Source of the DNA: an uncultured Eubacteriales bacterium
GTDB taxonomy: Bacteria > Bacillota > Clostridia > Oscillospirales > Oscillospiraceae
NCBI GenBank assembly: GCA_900547405.1
Contig: URGL01000001.1
Coordinates: 1-64,000, forward strand
Reading direction: 5' to 3'
Length of the DNA: 64,000 nucleotides
Shown in pieces: positions 17,622-25,443 of this stretch. The position numbers and the translations under genes are program-made. Below the pieces are notes generated by a model that had not been told where the DNA came from, did not search any database, and saw only the letters and a list, made by a program, of their open reading frames with translations. Each line of letters opens with the position of its first letter. The first letter of the stretch is position 1.

Positions 17622-18052
17622 TCCGTTGCCTCCTTCGCAAGCCTGTACCCAATGCCCCGCTGGGTCAGCAATATCTTTGGGTGGCTGGGCTCCGGCTCCA
17701 GCTTCTCCCGCAGGTGCCGGATGTGGACGCTAAGGCTGTTCTCATACCCATAGTAGTCTTCACCCCAAACGCTGGCGCAAAGGGCATCGTAGGTCACCAC
17801 ATGGCCCCGATTTTCAGCCAGCTTCCGCAGCAGCCCCAGTTCCGTAGCTGTGAGGGACACTCTGGTGCCGTCAGCCAATACCACTGCCGCATCGTCCAGG
17901 TGTACTGTTCGGTCTCCAAGCCGAAGGATTCCGGGACGGTTGCGGGATATCACATCCCGGTAGGTCCTGCGCAGAATGTGCTGCATTCGAAGAAGAAGCT
18001 CCTGCATCAAAAAGGGCTTTGTCAGATAATCGTCCGCCCCCAGCCCCAGGCC
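17618..18052 (-). pseudogene. Response regulator remnant: receiver domain mostly deleted, DNA-binding domain left
   Basis: The frame reads GLGLGADDYLTKPFLMQELL, the last part of an OmpR-type receiver domain (with the conserved ADDY and KPF), then a complete winged-helix domain (ILRLGDRTVHLDD to LTQRGIGYRLAKEATE). The first ~85 residues, including the phospho-acceptor Asp, are absent. Sequence directly before residue GLGLG is instead the 5' part of an ABC ATPase reading the other way. A remnant starting at the internal ATG at 18010 could still be made but would not be phosphorylated. The kinase gene follows with a 4-bp overlap. Confidence 0.85.
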
Positions 18053-18927
18053 AAAGTGTGGTAAGCAGCCTGACCCTCACCGTTCCCCAGGGCAGCGTCT
18101 ACGGCTTCCTTGGGCCAAATGGGGCAGGGAAGTCCACCAGCATGAAAATGCTCTTGGGACTGGTCCACCAAACCGGCGGGGAAGTGGAGTTGCTGGGGCA
18201 GACCATGAACGAAGAGAATCGCATCGCCCTGCTGCGGCAGACCGGCAGCCTCATTGAGTCTCCCTCCGGCTACCTGCACCTGACTGCCCGGGAAAACCTG
18301 GAAATCGTTGCGGATCTGAAGGGTGTGAATCACAGGGACATTGGCCGGGTACTGGATGTCGTCCGCCTGACCTCTGACGCCAACCGAACGGTGGGGCAGT
18401 ACTCCCTGGGCATGAAGCAGCGGCTGGGCATCGCCATGGCCCTGCTGGGCAGCCCAAAGCTGCTGATCCTGGACGAGCCTACCAATGGTCTGGACCCGGC
18501 AGGGATGCAGGAAATGCGCAGCCTTATCGCTTCCATGCCGGAAACCACCGGGGCCACGGTTCTGATCTCCAGCCACCTGCTGGGGGAGATGGAGCAGATG
18601 GTGACCCAAGTGGGTATTTTGAACGGGGGACAGCTCATCTTCGAGGGCCCTCTGCACCGTCTCCAGGCCCACAGCCGGGGCAGTATCGCCTTGCGGGTGC
18701 TGGATCAGAAAAAGGCTCAGATTGTTTTACGGGCCCAGGGCATTGCCTCCCGAGTAGACCTCCGGCGGCCGGATATATTGAACCTGTCTCCTGTCCCGGA
18801 CGAAACCCTGTCGGACATTGTCTGCGCCCTGGCCCAGAATGGGGCAGGGGTGGTAGGAGTCGCCGTAGAGACCAAGAACCTGGAGGAGATTTTCCTCAGC
18901 CTCACCGGCGGCAAGGGGGTGGCGTGA
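18049..18927 (+). pseudogene. LanF-type (MutF family) ABC ATPase, 5' end deleted
   Basis: Recognisable coding starts at GQSVVSSLTLTVPQGSVYGF and continues through Walker A GPNGAGKST, the LanF-typical SLIESPSGYLHLTARENL, the signature YSLGMKQRLGIAMAL and Walker B LLILDEPTNGLD. The N-terminal ~25 residues, the start codon, the ribosome site and the promoter are missing. The frame upstream runs antisense into the response-regulator remnant. A TTG at 18019 could open the frame but has no ribosome site. LanFEG transporters expel lantibiotics from the membrane of the producing or resistant cell. The two permease genes follow with overlap. Confidence 0.82.
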
Positions 18928-19679
18928 TGCTGCTTTCCTTTGATACGGAGCTGCGAAAGGCCTACCGGCGGCAGGATCTTTTATTATGCCTGCTTGTGCC
19001 TGTGATCATGGTGCTGTGGGTCGGCGGCCTGTCTCCCAGCCAGGAAAACGAGCTGGCAAACGGCTACAGCGCTTTGTTTTACAGCATCCCTGTCATTCAG
19101 GCTATCCTCATGCCAGTGATGATGGCGGTGCTGGCCAGCCGCCTGTGGGATATGGAAATCAAGGGAAATATGAAGAAGCTGCTCTATACCCTGCAAAGCC
19201 GCCGCAGCTTATTTGCCGGGAAAGCCCTCTTCGGGCTCCTGGAGGTGGTGCTGACCACCGTGCTGGAAATGGGCTTGGCTTCGCTGCTAGGAGTCCTTCA
19301 CGGCTACACAGAGCCATTTTCCTGGGTCCAATTTCTCTATCTATCCCTATGCTCCCTTGCCGTATCGGGAATGCTCTTCTTCATGGAATTCTTTCTCACA
19401 GTCCGCTTTCGGAATCCGTTGCCTGCCCTGTGTACCGGCATTACCGGGGCCTTACTGGGACTGTTTTCCGCCTTTATGCCGCCCATCGTCAGCTATTTTA
19501 TACCCTGGGGCTACTTCATTCCCCTCAGCGCCTATGAGGTCAGCTTTTGGGATCAGGAAACACACACGGTCCTCTATGGTACCCGCAGCTTCAACTTCGG
19601 CCTGTTGGCCTTCACCATCCTATTAGGAGTTGGATTCTTTTGCTTCACCTGGCAAACCGTCCGGAAGGAGGAGGTATAA
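18927..19679 (+). CDS. LanE-type (MutE/EpiE family) ABC permease
   Basis: A roughly 250-residue protein with six hydrophobic segments, in the family of lantibiotic-immunity permeases (LLSFDTELRKAYRRQDLLLCLLVPVIMVLWVGGL, then LWDMEIKGNMKKLLYTLQSR). ATG 18927 overlaps the ATPase stop (TGATG); a GTG three bases earlier is an alternative start. It would form the membrane part of the transporter with the next gene. The gene itself looks intact, but the operon has lost its 5' control region. Confidence 0.8.
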   Translation: MLLSFDTELRKAYRRQDLLLCLLVPVIMVLWVGGLSPSQENELANGYSALFYSIPVIQAILMPVMMAVLASRLWDMEIKGNMKKLLYTLQSRRSLFAGKALFGLLEVVLTTVLEMGLASLLGVLHGYTEPFSWVQFLYLSLCSLAVSGMLFFMEFFLTVRFRNPLPALCTGITGALLGLFSAFMPPIVSYFIPWGYFIPLSAYEVSFWDQETHTVLYGTRSFNFGLLAFTILLGVGFFCFTWQTVRKEEV

Positions 19680-20417
19680 ATGATGCTGATTTCCTGCATT
19701 CGCGCCGAAAACCGGAAACTCCACACAGCACCTATCTGGATCCTATTTTTCCTGCTGCCCATCATTTCCGCAATCTACGGCACTTTTAACTACTTGCAAA
19801 ATTTGGAAATCTTGACTGACGGCTGGTATAGCCTGTGGACCCAGCACACACTTTTTTATGCCACACTGTTTTTCCCAGCCATGGTCTCCGCCTATGCCGC
19901 CTGGCTCTGGCGGCTGGAGCACCTGGGGCACAACTGGAACCTGATCATGTCCGTTCCTGTTAGACCTATAGATCTGTGGATCGCCAAGTTTGCCGTCGTT
20001 GCCAAGCTAACGGTACTGACCCATGGCTTCGTATTTCTCCTGTTTACCCTCTGCGGCAAGATGTTCGCCGGCCTTCCCGGCTGGCCGCCAATGGCACTGG
20101 CGCTGTACTTCCTCCGGGGTGTTCTGGGGACCATGCCCATCATAGCCGCCCAATTGCTTCTGGCCATGGTCATCCGTAGCTTTGCCGTCCCCATCTTCCT
20201 GGGTCTTATCGGCGGCATTGCCGGGATTCTCATCAGCGCCAAGGGGGCGCCCCTGTTCTGGCCCTATAGCCTCATGCAAATCGGCATGAACGCCAACAAG
20301 CAGGAGGACTTGCTGTCAGGAAAAATCGGTCTCTTTTTTCTGAGTTGCTCCCTGTGGTTTTTGGTGCTGCTGGCGGCATCTCAGCTGGTTCTTCAAAAGA
20401 AAGATGTCAGGGCATAA
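19680..20417 (+). CDS. LanG-type (MutG family) ABC permease
   Basis: The 245-residue protein has about six membrane helices, with ICRAENRKL-type N-terminus (ISCIRAENRKLHTAPIW), AWLWRLEHLGHNWNLIMSVP and PIDLWIAKFAVV, all typical of MutG-family subunits. It starts right after the LanE stop behind GGAGGAGGT. No lantibiotic precursor or LanM/LanBC enzyme is visible nearby, so the locus would serve immunity or resistance rather than production. Directly after its stop lies a sigma-factor fragment. Confidence 0.8.
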   Translation: MMLISCIRAENRKLHTAPIWILFFLLPIISAIYGTFNYLQNLEILTDGWYSLWTQHTLFYATLFFPAMVSAYAAWLWRLEHLGHNWNLIMSVPVRPIDLWIAKFAVVAKLTVLTHGFVFLLFTLCGKMFAGLPGWPPMALALYFLRGVLGTMPIIAAQLLLAMVIRSFAVPIFLGLIGGIAGILISAKGAPLFWPYSLMQIGMNANKQEDLLSGKIGLFFLSCSLWFLVLLAASQLVLQKKDVRA

Positions 20418-20423
20418 AAAATA

Positions 20424-20698
20424 ATCCGAAATCTGTCAGCAGCGGAGCGCTGCCGCTGGTGCTGGAGGAGCTGGAAGAATGCGTAGGGGCAGGGGAGAAC
20501 CCGGGAACCATATTGGAGGCAAAGGAACTGACCCGGACCATTGCCGCGTTTCTGGATGCGCTGCCAAAGCGGGATGCCAATGTTTTCCTGCGCAGATATT
20601 TCTTTCTTGAGGACGCAAGCGCCATTTCCGCCCGCTACGGTCTGCGCCGGGACGCCGTCAACCAAAGCCTCAGCCGGACACGAAAAAAGCTGAGGAAA
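20424..20698 (+). pseudogene. Sigma-70 family factor fragment (region 4 only)
   Basis: The frame reads from about PKSVSSGALPLVLEELEECV through LTRTIAAFLDALPKRDANVFLRRYFF and the region-4 helix-turn-helix AISARYGLRRDAVNQSLSRTRKKLRK. This matches the C-terminal half of short sigma factors paired with DUF4367 proteins in Clostridia. Regions 1-2 (about the first 90-100 residues) are missing, with no start or ribosome site. The last few residues are also gone: after LRK the sequence switches to a DUF4367 coding frame. It is cut on both sides and cannot work as a sigma factor. Confidence 0.78.
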
Positions 20699-20700
20699 TC

Positions 20701-22029
20701 TGGTTTTCGATTTCTACCGGCCACGATTTTTACGCCAGACTTCAAACAGAAAACCTTTCTACAGATTTGAAGCAAATTGCCCAGAGTGTCGGCTTTGGCA
20801 AGTCTCTTCCCCTGGCCTTCATATGCAAAGAGGGGACACCTTGGGATGTTTGGTACCCCCAGCAGATCCCGGAAGGGTACAGTCTCAATGATGTAACAAT
20901 TGGACAGTCGGTACTCCTGGACTATAGCGGAGAGAATGGCAGCATCAGCTATGTTGTCTCCTTCGTGAGCGACCTAAGCGACATCTCCGACCCGCCTCAC
21001 GATTCCTTCGTCTGGACCGAAGAAACCGTAGCGGGGCAGAAGGGGAGAATGCTGGCCACCAGCGGCGGCCTGCGGGTCCTGGTCTGGAAAAACGAACAGG
21101 AGGGCTTCAACGCCTACTTATCCACCATGGACGAAACAGTAGACATCCTGGCCATGGCGGAAAGCGTTGCCCCTGGAGCGCCTCTGGAAATCTCCAAAGA
21201 CTATCTGGGACCGGATTTTTCCATCGAGTTGGAGCAGCCCCAGGATGTCTATTTGGGCTGGGCACCTATCTATCCCCAGAAAGTGCCGGAAGGCTACTTC
21301 ATCGACTTTGTCAGTGAGCCATCCTACGGAAATCAGATCATCCGATACAAAAACGCCGCAGGAGATAAGCTGGAGTATATATTTTATTACCGCCTGGGCA
21401 AATACGGCCGGGACTTTAGCGGAACCGGGCAGCCCCAGCAAGTGGACATCAACGGTAATATTGGCTATTTAGGTGCACATAGTCTTATTTGGACAGATGA
21501 TGCCAAAGGCTACGCATTCACTTTGGCCTCCGACGGGGATGTCGATTTGCTGCCCATCGCCAAAAGCGTCGCTCCTGGCCCGGAACTGGAGCCCACATAC
21601 CACAGTAAGACTCTGCTGGCCTTGGAAGAACTTGGTGACTACCAAATCACAGAGCTGCCGGATGGGGTTGAGCAGGATGAACTGACCGGCTGCCCACTAT
21701 CAGACGGCGGCGGCTGGTATTCCTACATCCGTCGCTGGTATTTCGACAAGAAAACCAATGCCCAAATATTCTTCACCTATGAAACCTATAACTACGGTGA
21801 TAAGTCAATACCCTTGGAAGAAGCCGCAAAAATGTACATCGGCGGGGATAGTGACCCACAGTACCAAACCATCTGCGGCTGCCCAGGCGCTTTTATTCAA
21901 AAGGATGCGAGTGCAGAAGTTGTATGGTTTCAGGGAAATGAGCAAAAAGGTGTGCTATTTAACTTGTACAGTGAGGATTACCCAGTAGAAGAGCTGCTGA
22001 CGATGGCGGAGAGTGTGCGGAAACAATAA
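20701..22029 (+). pseudogene. DUF4367-repeat protein, N-terminus deleted
   Basis: The frame starting at 20701 reads WFSISTGHDFYARLQTENL then STDLKQIAQSV, the end of a DUF4367-like repeat. Three more repeats follow, each opening with a W/YP-(Q)-x-(I/V)PEGY segment or a variant and closing with an alternating helix (ILAMAESVAPG, LLPIAKSVAPG, LLTMAESVRKQ). The expected N-terminal anti-sigma-like part and membrane anchor are missing. A TTG at 20767 overlaps the stop of the sigma-fragment frame and could start a shortened 420-residue product without an anchor. It probably once formed a sigma/anti-sigma-like pair with the fragment upstream. Confidence 0.7.
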
Positions 22030-22033
22030 ACAA

Positions 22034-22081
22034 TAGATACCTGAGTGGGCTGACATCGGGCCTACTCGGGTATCTTTCTCC
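22034..22081 (+). terminator. Terminator after the DUF4367 remnant
   Basis: A 16-base-pair stem (AGATACCTGAGTGGGC with GCCTACTCGGGTATCT, two G-U pairs) is followed by TTCTC. Confidence 0.75.
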
Positions 22082-22083
22082 AC

Positions 22084-22412
22084 CGTGAAAAACGGGAAAA
22101 CATAACTTTTCACCTCAAATGGATTCAGCAGACTTATACCACCCCAAAAACCAATTGACAGGGCCAGAAAAATAAGCTATGCTATGGGTGAACTATTGAG
22201 AAAGGAAAAGCAATAATATTCTGCTGCAAATAAGCTATTCTAGAATTAAATCTTTAGAAAGGAATGGAGGATATAGCTCCTTGAAAGAGCTATAGGGGAT
22301 TGAGAGTATTCCTTTATTGTGGCTTATTCCGAACGCAACAAAATAAAAATTTTGTTGCGTTCAAAATGATGGATAATAGAATAAAATCAATCCAACTCTA
22401 GTCTAGACTCCC
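22084..22412. other. AT-rich intergenic region with repeats, no gene
   Basis: About 330 bases without a convincing gene and clearly richer in A+T than the surroundings. It holds two imperfect direct copies of AAATAAGCTAT...AGAAAGGA (starting near 22170 and 22226), and a nested hairpin with outer arms AAAGGAAT/ATTCCTTT and inner arms TATAGCTC (22272-22279)/GAGCTATA (22287-22294). A further long inverted repeat lies at 22331-22362. It lies between the decayed block and a tyrosine recombinase gene. No dif-like site was recognised. Confidence 0.7.
22331..22362. repeat. Perfect 14-bp inverted repeat upstream of the second Xer gene
   Basis: GAACGCAACAAAAT (22331-22344) and its exact complement (22349-22362) are separated by AAAA. 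Neither side has a T-run after the stem, so it is not a plain terminator. It could be an operator, a recombination site arm or an mRNA 5' hairpin; it lies 50 bases before the recombinase ATG. Confidence 0.75.
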
Positions 22413-23411
22413 ATGCAACGCTACCAAGACTGTCCGCAAATTCTGCGGAACTTTTTAACCTATCACGAAAATATCAAAGGTCAATCACCGCTGACCATTC
22501 AGGAATATTACCTGGATTTGCGAATGTTTCTACGATTTATCCGGTTGATGCGGTCAGAGATGCCAATTGATACGGACTTGGAGACCATTGATATCCGGGA
22601 CGTAGACCTGGACTTTGTTGCTGGTATTACAACCTCAGAGATTTTTGACTTTCTCTCTTACCTGGCCAATGATCGGGTCGCACGGCCTGACAGCGCTGTA
22701 CCGGAACATGGCATTGAAGCCGCCTCTCGGGCTCGGAAATTGTCGGCAATCAAGTCCTTCTACAAATATCTGACCGTCCGGACAAAACAGCTGAATGAAA
22801 ATCCAGTTGCAGACCTGGAATATCCGAAGTTACGAAAAAGCTTGCCAAAATACCTGACTTTTGAAGAATCTTCAGCACTTTTACAAGCTGTGTCCGGACC
22901 GAATGCCAAACGGGACTATGCTATTTTGATGCTGTTTCTTAACTGCGGAATCCGGCGTAGTGAACTTGTTGGCCTGAATCTGACAGATGTGTATGAGGAT
23001 CGAATCCGGGTTGTCGGTAAAGGTAATAAAGAACGATTTGTCTATTTCGGCTCTGCCTGCCGCAAAGCACTGGACGACTATCTGGAGGAACGCCATCAGC
23101 GGGAATTATCCGACAATCGCGCTCTCTTCGGCTCTCGCGACAATAATCGGATCAGTGTAACAGCAGTCCATCGGCTGGTGAAAAAAGCCTTGTTACAGGC
23201 TGGGCTAGACTCGACCCAATTCTCTGCCCACAAGCTACGTCATACCGCCGCCACCATGATGTTGGCAGGCGGCGTGGATGTAAAAACGGTTCAAGAGGTG
23301 CTGGGGCACGAAAACCTGAACACCACCCAGATTTACACCCATATCGAAAATACGGAACTGAAAATCGCCGCTGAGGCGAATCCTCTTTCCAAGCTTGACT
23401 TTTCAAAATAA
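22413..23411 (+). CDS. XerC/XerD-like tyrosine recombinase
   Basis: The 332-residue integrase-family protein has an N-terminal core-binding domain with an acidic insert (DTDLETIDIRDVDLD). The catalytic set is Arg181 (NCGIRRSEL), a basic hairpin VGKGNKERF, His273/Arg276 (HKLRHTA), His299 (GHENLNTTQIYTH) and Tyr308. It is longer than XerD at 14.2 kb and was not named XerC for lack of proof. It may be the second chromosome-dimer recombinase (XerC/CodV type) or a relic of an integrated element. The ribosome site is weak. Confidence 0.85.
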   Translation: MQRYQDCPQILRNFLTYHENIKGQSPLTIQEYYLDLRMFLRFIRLMRSEMPIDTDLETIDIRDVDLDFVAGITTSEIFDFLSYLANDRVARPDSAVPEHGIEAASRARKLSAIKSFYKYLTVRTKQLNENPVADLEYPKLRKSLPKYLTFEESSALLQAVSGPNAKRDYAILMLFLNCGIRRSELVGLNLTDVYEDRIRVVGKGNKERFVYFGSACRKALDDYLEERHQRELSDNRALFGSRDNNRISVTAVHRLVKKALLQAGLDSTQFSAHKLRHTAATMMLAGGVDVKTVQEVLGHENLNTTQIYTHIENTELKIAAEANPLSKLDFSK

Positions 23412-23423
23412 ATCATATAAAAT
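23395..23423 (+). promoter_or_regulatory. Candidate promoter of the HTH-transmembrane gene
   Basis: TTGACT (23395-23400), a 17-base spacer and TAAAAT (23418-23423) overlap the end of the recombinase gene. They lie about 50 bases before the HTH gene's ATG. Confidence 0.5.
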
Positions 23424-23474
23424 ATGGATTGCAACCAATAGTTGACATATATTAAACAGAAATGGTGAGCAATA

Positions 23475-23969
23475 ATGTCTATTGGGGAACGGATTATTTC
23501 TTTGCGTACAGCCGCTTCTCTCTCTCAAGGACAGCTGGCAGACCGAATGGGCGTGTCCCGCCAGGCCGTAAGCAAGTGGGAAAATGACCTCTCCTGTCCA
23601 GACCCTCTCCGGTTGATCCAATTGGCCGATGCCCTGGGAACGGATGTCGAATACCTGGCCTCCGGTATCCCCCACTCCCCTCCTGCCCCACCGGAGCCCA
23701 TCGTGATCCGCCAAGTAGAAGAGAAGCCAGTGTATATCGAGAAGGTTGTAGAAAAGCCGGTCTATATTGAAAAGGCACCGATCCCCCCTGCTCCGAAGGT
23801 TGTTACCGTTACGAAGGAAGTCCCGGTGGAACGGGTTGTAGAAAGAATCGTTGAGAAACCGGTTGTCAAAAAGGTTGTTCGTGTGCAGTACCGGACGAAC
23901 CCGATGGATATGATTCTCGCCTGCGGTATCGGACTAATGATTGGAATCTTAATTGGCCTATTGTTTTGA
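23475..23969 (+). CDS. XRE-type HTH protein with repeat linker and C-terminal membrane anchor
   Basis: The 164-residue protein has three parts. Residues 1-60 are a clear XRE/Cro helix-turn-helix (LSQGQLADRMGVSRQAVSKWENDLSCPDP). Residues about 65-135 are a Pro/Val/Glu/Lys-rich stalk with near repeats (EKPVYIEKV, EKPVYIEKA, VVERIVEKPVVKKVV). Residues about 143-163 are a membrane helix (ILACGIGLMIGILIGLLF). It appears to be a DNA-binding protein tethered to the membrane by an extended stalk. Its target is unknown. The ribosome site (GGTGAG) is poor, implying low expression. Confidence 0.8.
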   Translation: MSIGERIISLRTAASLSQGQLADRMGVSRQAVSKWENDLSCPDPLRLIQLADALGTDVEYLASGIPHSPPAPPEPIVIRQVEEKPVYIEKVVEKPVYIEKAPIPPAPKVVTVTKEVPVERVVERIVEKPVVKKVVRVQYRTNPMDMILACGIGLMIGILIGLLF

Positions 23970-23970
23970 T

Positions 23971-24013
23971 TTGAAAAGCGCCGCTTCGCAATGAAGCAGC
24001 GCTTTTCATTTTA
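23971..24013. terminator. Bidirectional terminator between the HTH gene and radA
   Basis: TGAAAAGCGCCGCTTC pairs with GAAGCAGCGCTTTTCA around a short loop, with one bulge, and T-runs lie on both sides. It serves the two convergent genes. Confidence 0.85.
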
Positions 24014-25372
24014 AAATGCCATCTCAATAGCTTCCCGTAGATTTCTCACCCGATAAACTGTTAGCTCCCGGGGAATCTCCAGCTTCTCAGACCCACCGCG
24101 GGGGACCACGCACTTCTTAAACCCCAATCGGGCTACTTCGCCCAAACGCTGATTCAAATGGGACACAGATCGAATCTCCCCTGTCAACCCCACTTCCCCG
24201 ATAGCCACTAAATCATCTGCAATGGGTTGGTCCCGATAAGAGGAGGCCACAGCCAAGGCCACCGGAAGATCAGCCCCTGGTTCATCCAGCCGCAGGCCCC
24301 CAATCACGTTTAGATAAGCATCGAAAGCGCCCATTTTCAGGCCCGCTCTTTTTTCGGCCACAGCCAGTAGAAGCATCATACGATTAAAGTCAAAGCCATC
24401 CGAGGCTCTTCTTGGCACATTTGCCATGGTTTTTGCCACCAATGCCTGGACCTCAGCCAGAACTGGGCGGGTTCCCTCCATGACGCAGGCTACGCAGGTG
24501 CCGCTGGCCCCCTCCGGGCGGCCCTCAAGGAGCATCTGAGAAGGATTCGGTACCTCTTCCAGGCCGCTTTCCATCATTTCAAAAACACCGATCTCGTTGG
24601 TGGAGCCAAAGCGGTTTTTTGCAGCCCGCAGGAGCCGGTAAGAAGAATTGGGGTCTCCCTCAAAATACAGTACGCAGTCTACCATGTGCTCCAGCACCTT
24701 CGGTCCGGCGATATTGCCGTCCTTATTGATATGCCCTACCACAAATACCGTGATTCCCTGGCTTTTGCTCAACTGCATCATCGCCATGGTGCAGTCCTTC
24801 ACCTGAGATACGCTGCCGGGGGAGGATTCGTTTTCCTCCCGGTACAGGGTCTGGATGGAGTCGATCATCAAAATGTCTGGTTTTAGCTCCTCTACGGCCT
24901 CCAGAATATCCGAAAGCCGAGTCTCGGACAGAATGAACAAGCTTTCCGGTGCGACTCCTAGCCGCTGGGCCCGGAGCTTTAGCTGGCGCTCACTTTCCTC
25001 GCCGGAGACATAGAGGACGCTGCGTCCGGTACACAAGCTGTTGCAGATCTGTAGCAATAATGTAGATTTTCCGATACCAGGGGCGCCACTCACCAATACC
25101 AGAGACCCGGCAACGGCACCGCCACCCAGAACCCGATCCAGCTCCCCCATGCCGGTATGGAAGCGGATCTCTTCTTCCGTGTTCACTTCGCTGATTCGCT
25201 GAGGCTTCCGGCTCTGGCCAACAGGGTTGGGCTTTGCTTTTCCTGCCGCGATAGGTTTTTCGATATGCTCCTCAAAGGTATTCCACGCACCACAAGCTGG
25301 GCATCTCCCCTGCCATTTTGGACTCTCATTGCCGCAATTGGTACAGAAAAATACTGTCTTCGCTTTTGCCAT
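24011..25372 (-). CDS. radA: DNA repair protein RadA
   Basis: A 453-residue RadA (Sms). The N-terminal C4 zinc finger uses Cys 10, 13, 24 and 27 (CTNCG...CPACG). A RecA-like ATPase follows with Walker A GAPGIGKST, then the RadA-specific KNRFGST motif, and a C-terminal Lon-protease-like domain. RadA is a branch-migration helicase in recombination. The start was placed at ATG 25372 behind AGAGGGA; an upstream frame to 25399 lacks a proper site. Confidence 0.96.
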   Translation of the reverse strand: MAKAKTVFFCTNCGNESPKWQGRCPACGAWNTFEEHIEKPIAAGKAKPNPVGQSRKPQRISEVNTEEEIRFHTGMGELDRVLGGGAVAGSLVLVSGAPGIGKSTLLLQICNSLCTGRSVLYVSGEESERQLKLRAQRLGVAPESLFILSETRLSDILEAVEELKPDILMIDSIQTLYREENESSPGSVSQVKDCTMAMMQLSKSQGITVFVVGHINKDGNIAGPKVLEHMVDCVLYFEGDPNSSYRLLRAAKNRFGSTNEIGVFEMMESGLEEVPNPSQMLLEGRPEGASGTCVACVMEGTRPVLAEVQALVAKTMANVPRRASDGFDFNRMMLLLAVAEKRAGLKMGAFDAYLNVIGGLRLDEPGADLPVALAVASSYRDQPIADDLVAIGEVGLTGEIRSVSHLNQRLGEVARLGFKKCVVPRGGSEKLEIPRELTVYRVRNLREAIEMAF

Positions 25373-25443
25373 TGTAATTTCCCTCTGATTTCTCGCCAAA
25401 ATGGCGTTGCTTTTCTACATTATAGCAAGGGCCGACAACCTCG

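Noticed and set aside
22331..22362. The inverted repeat as a dif site
   Set aside because: The two arms are far longer than Xer half-sites with a 6-base spacer, and the sequence does not resemble the Firmicutes dif consensus as remembered.
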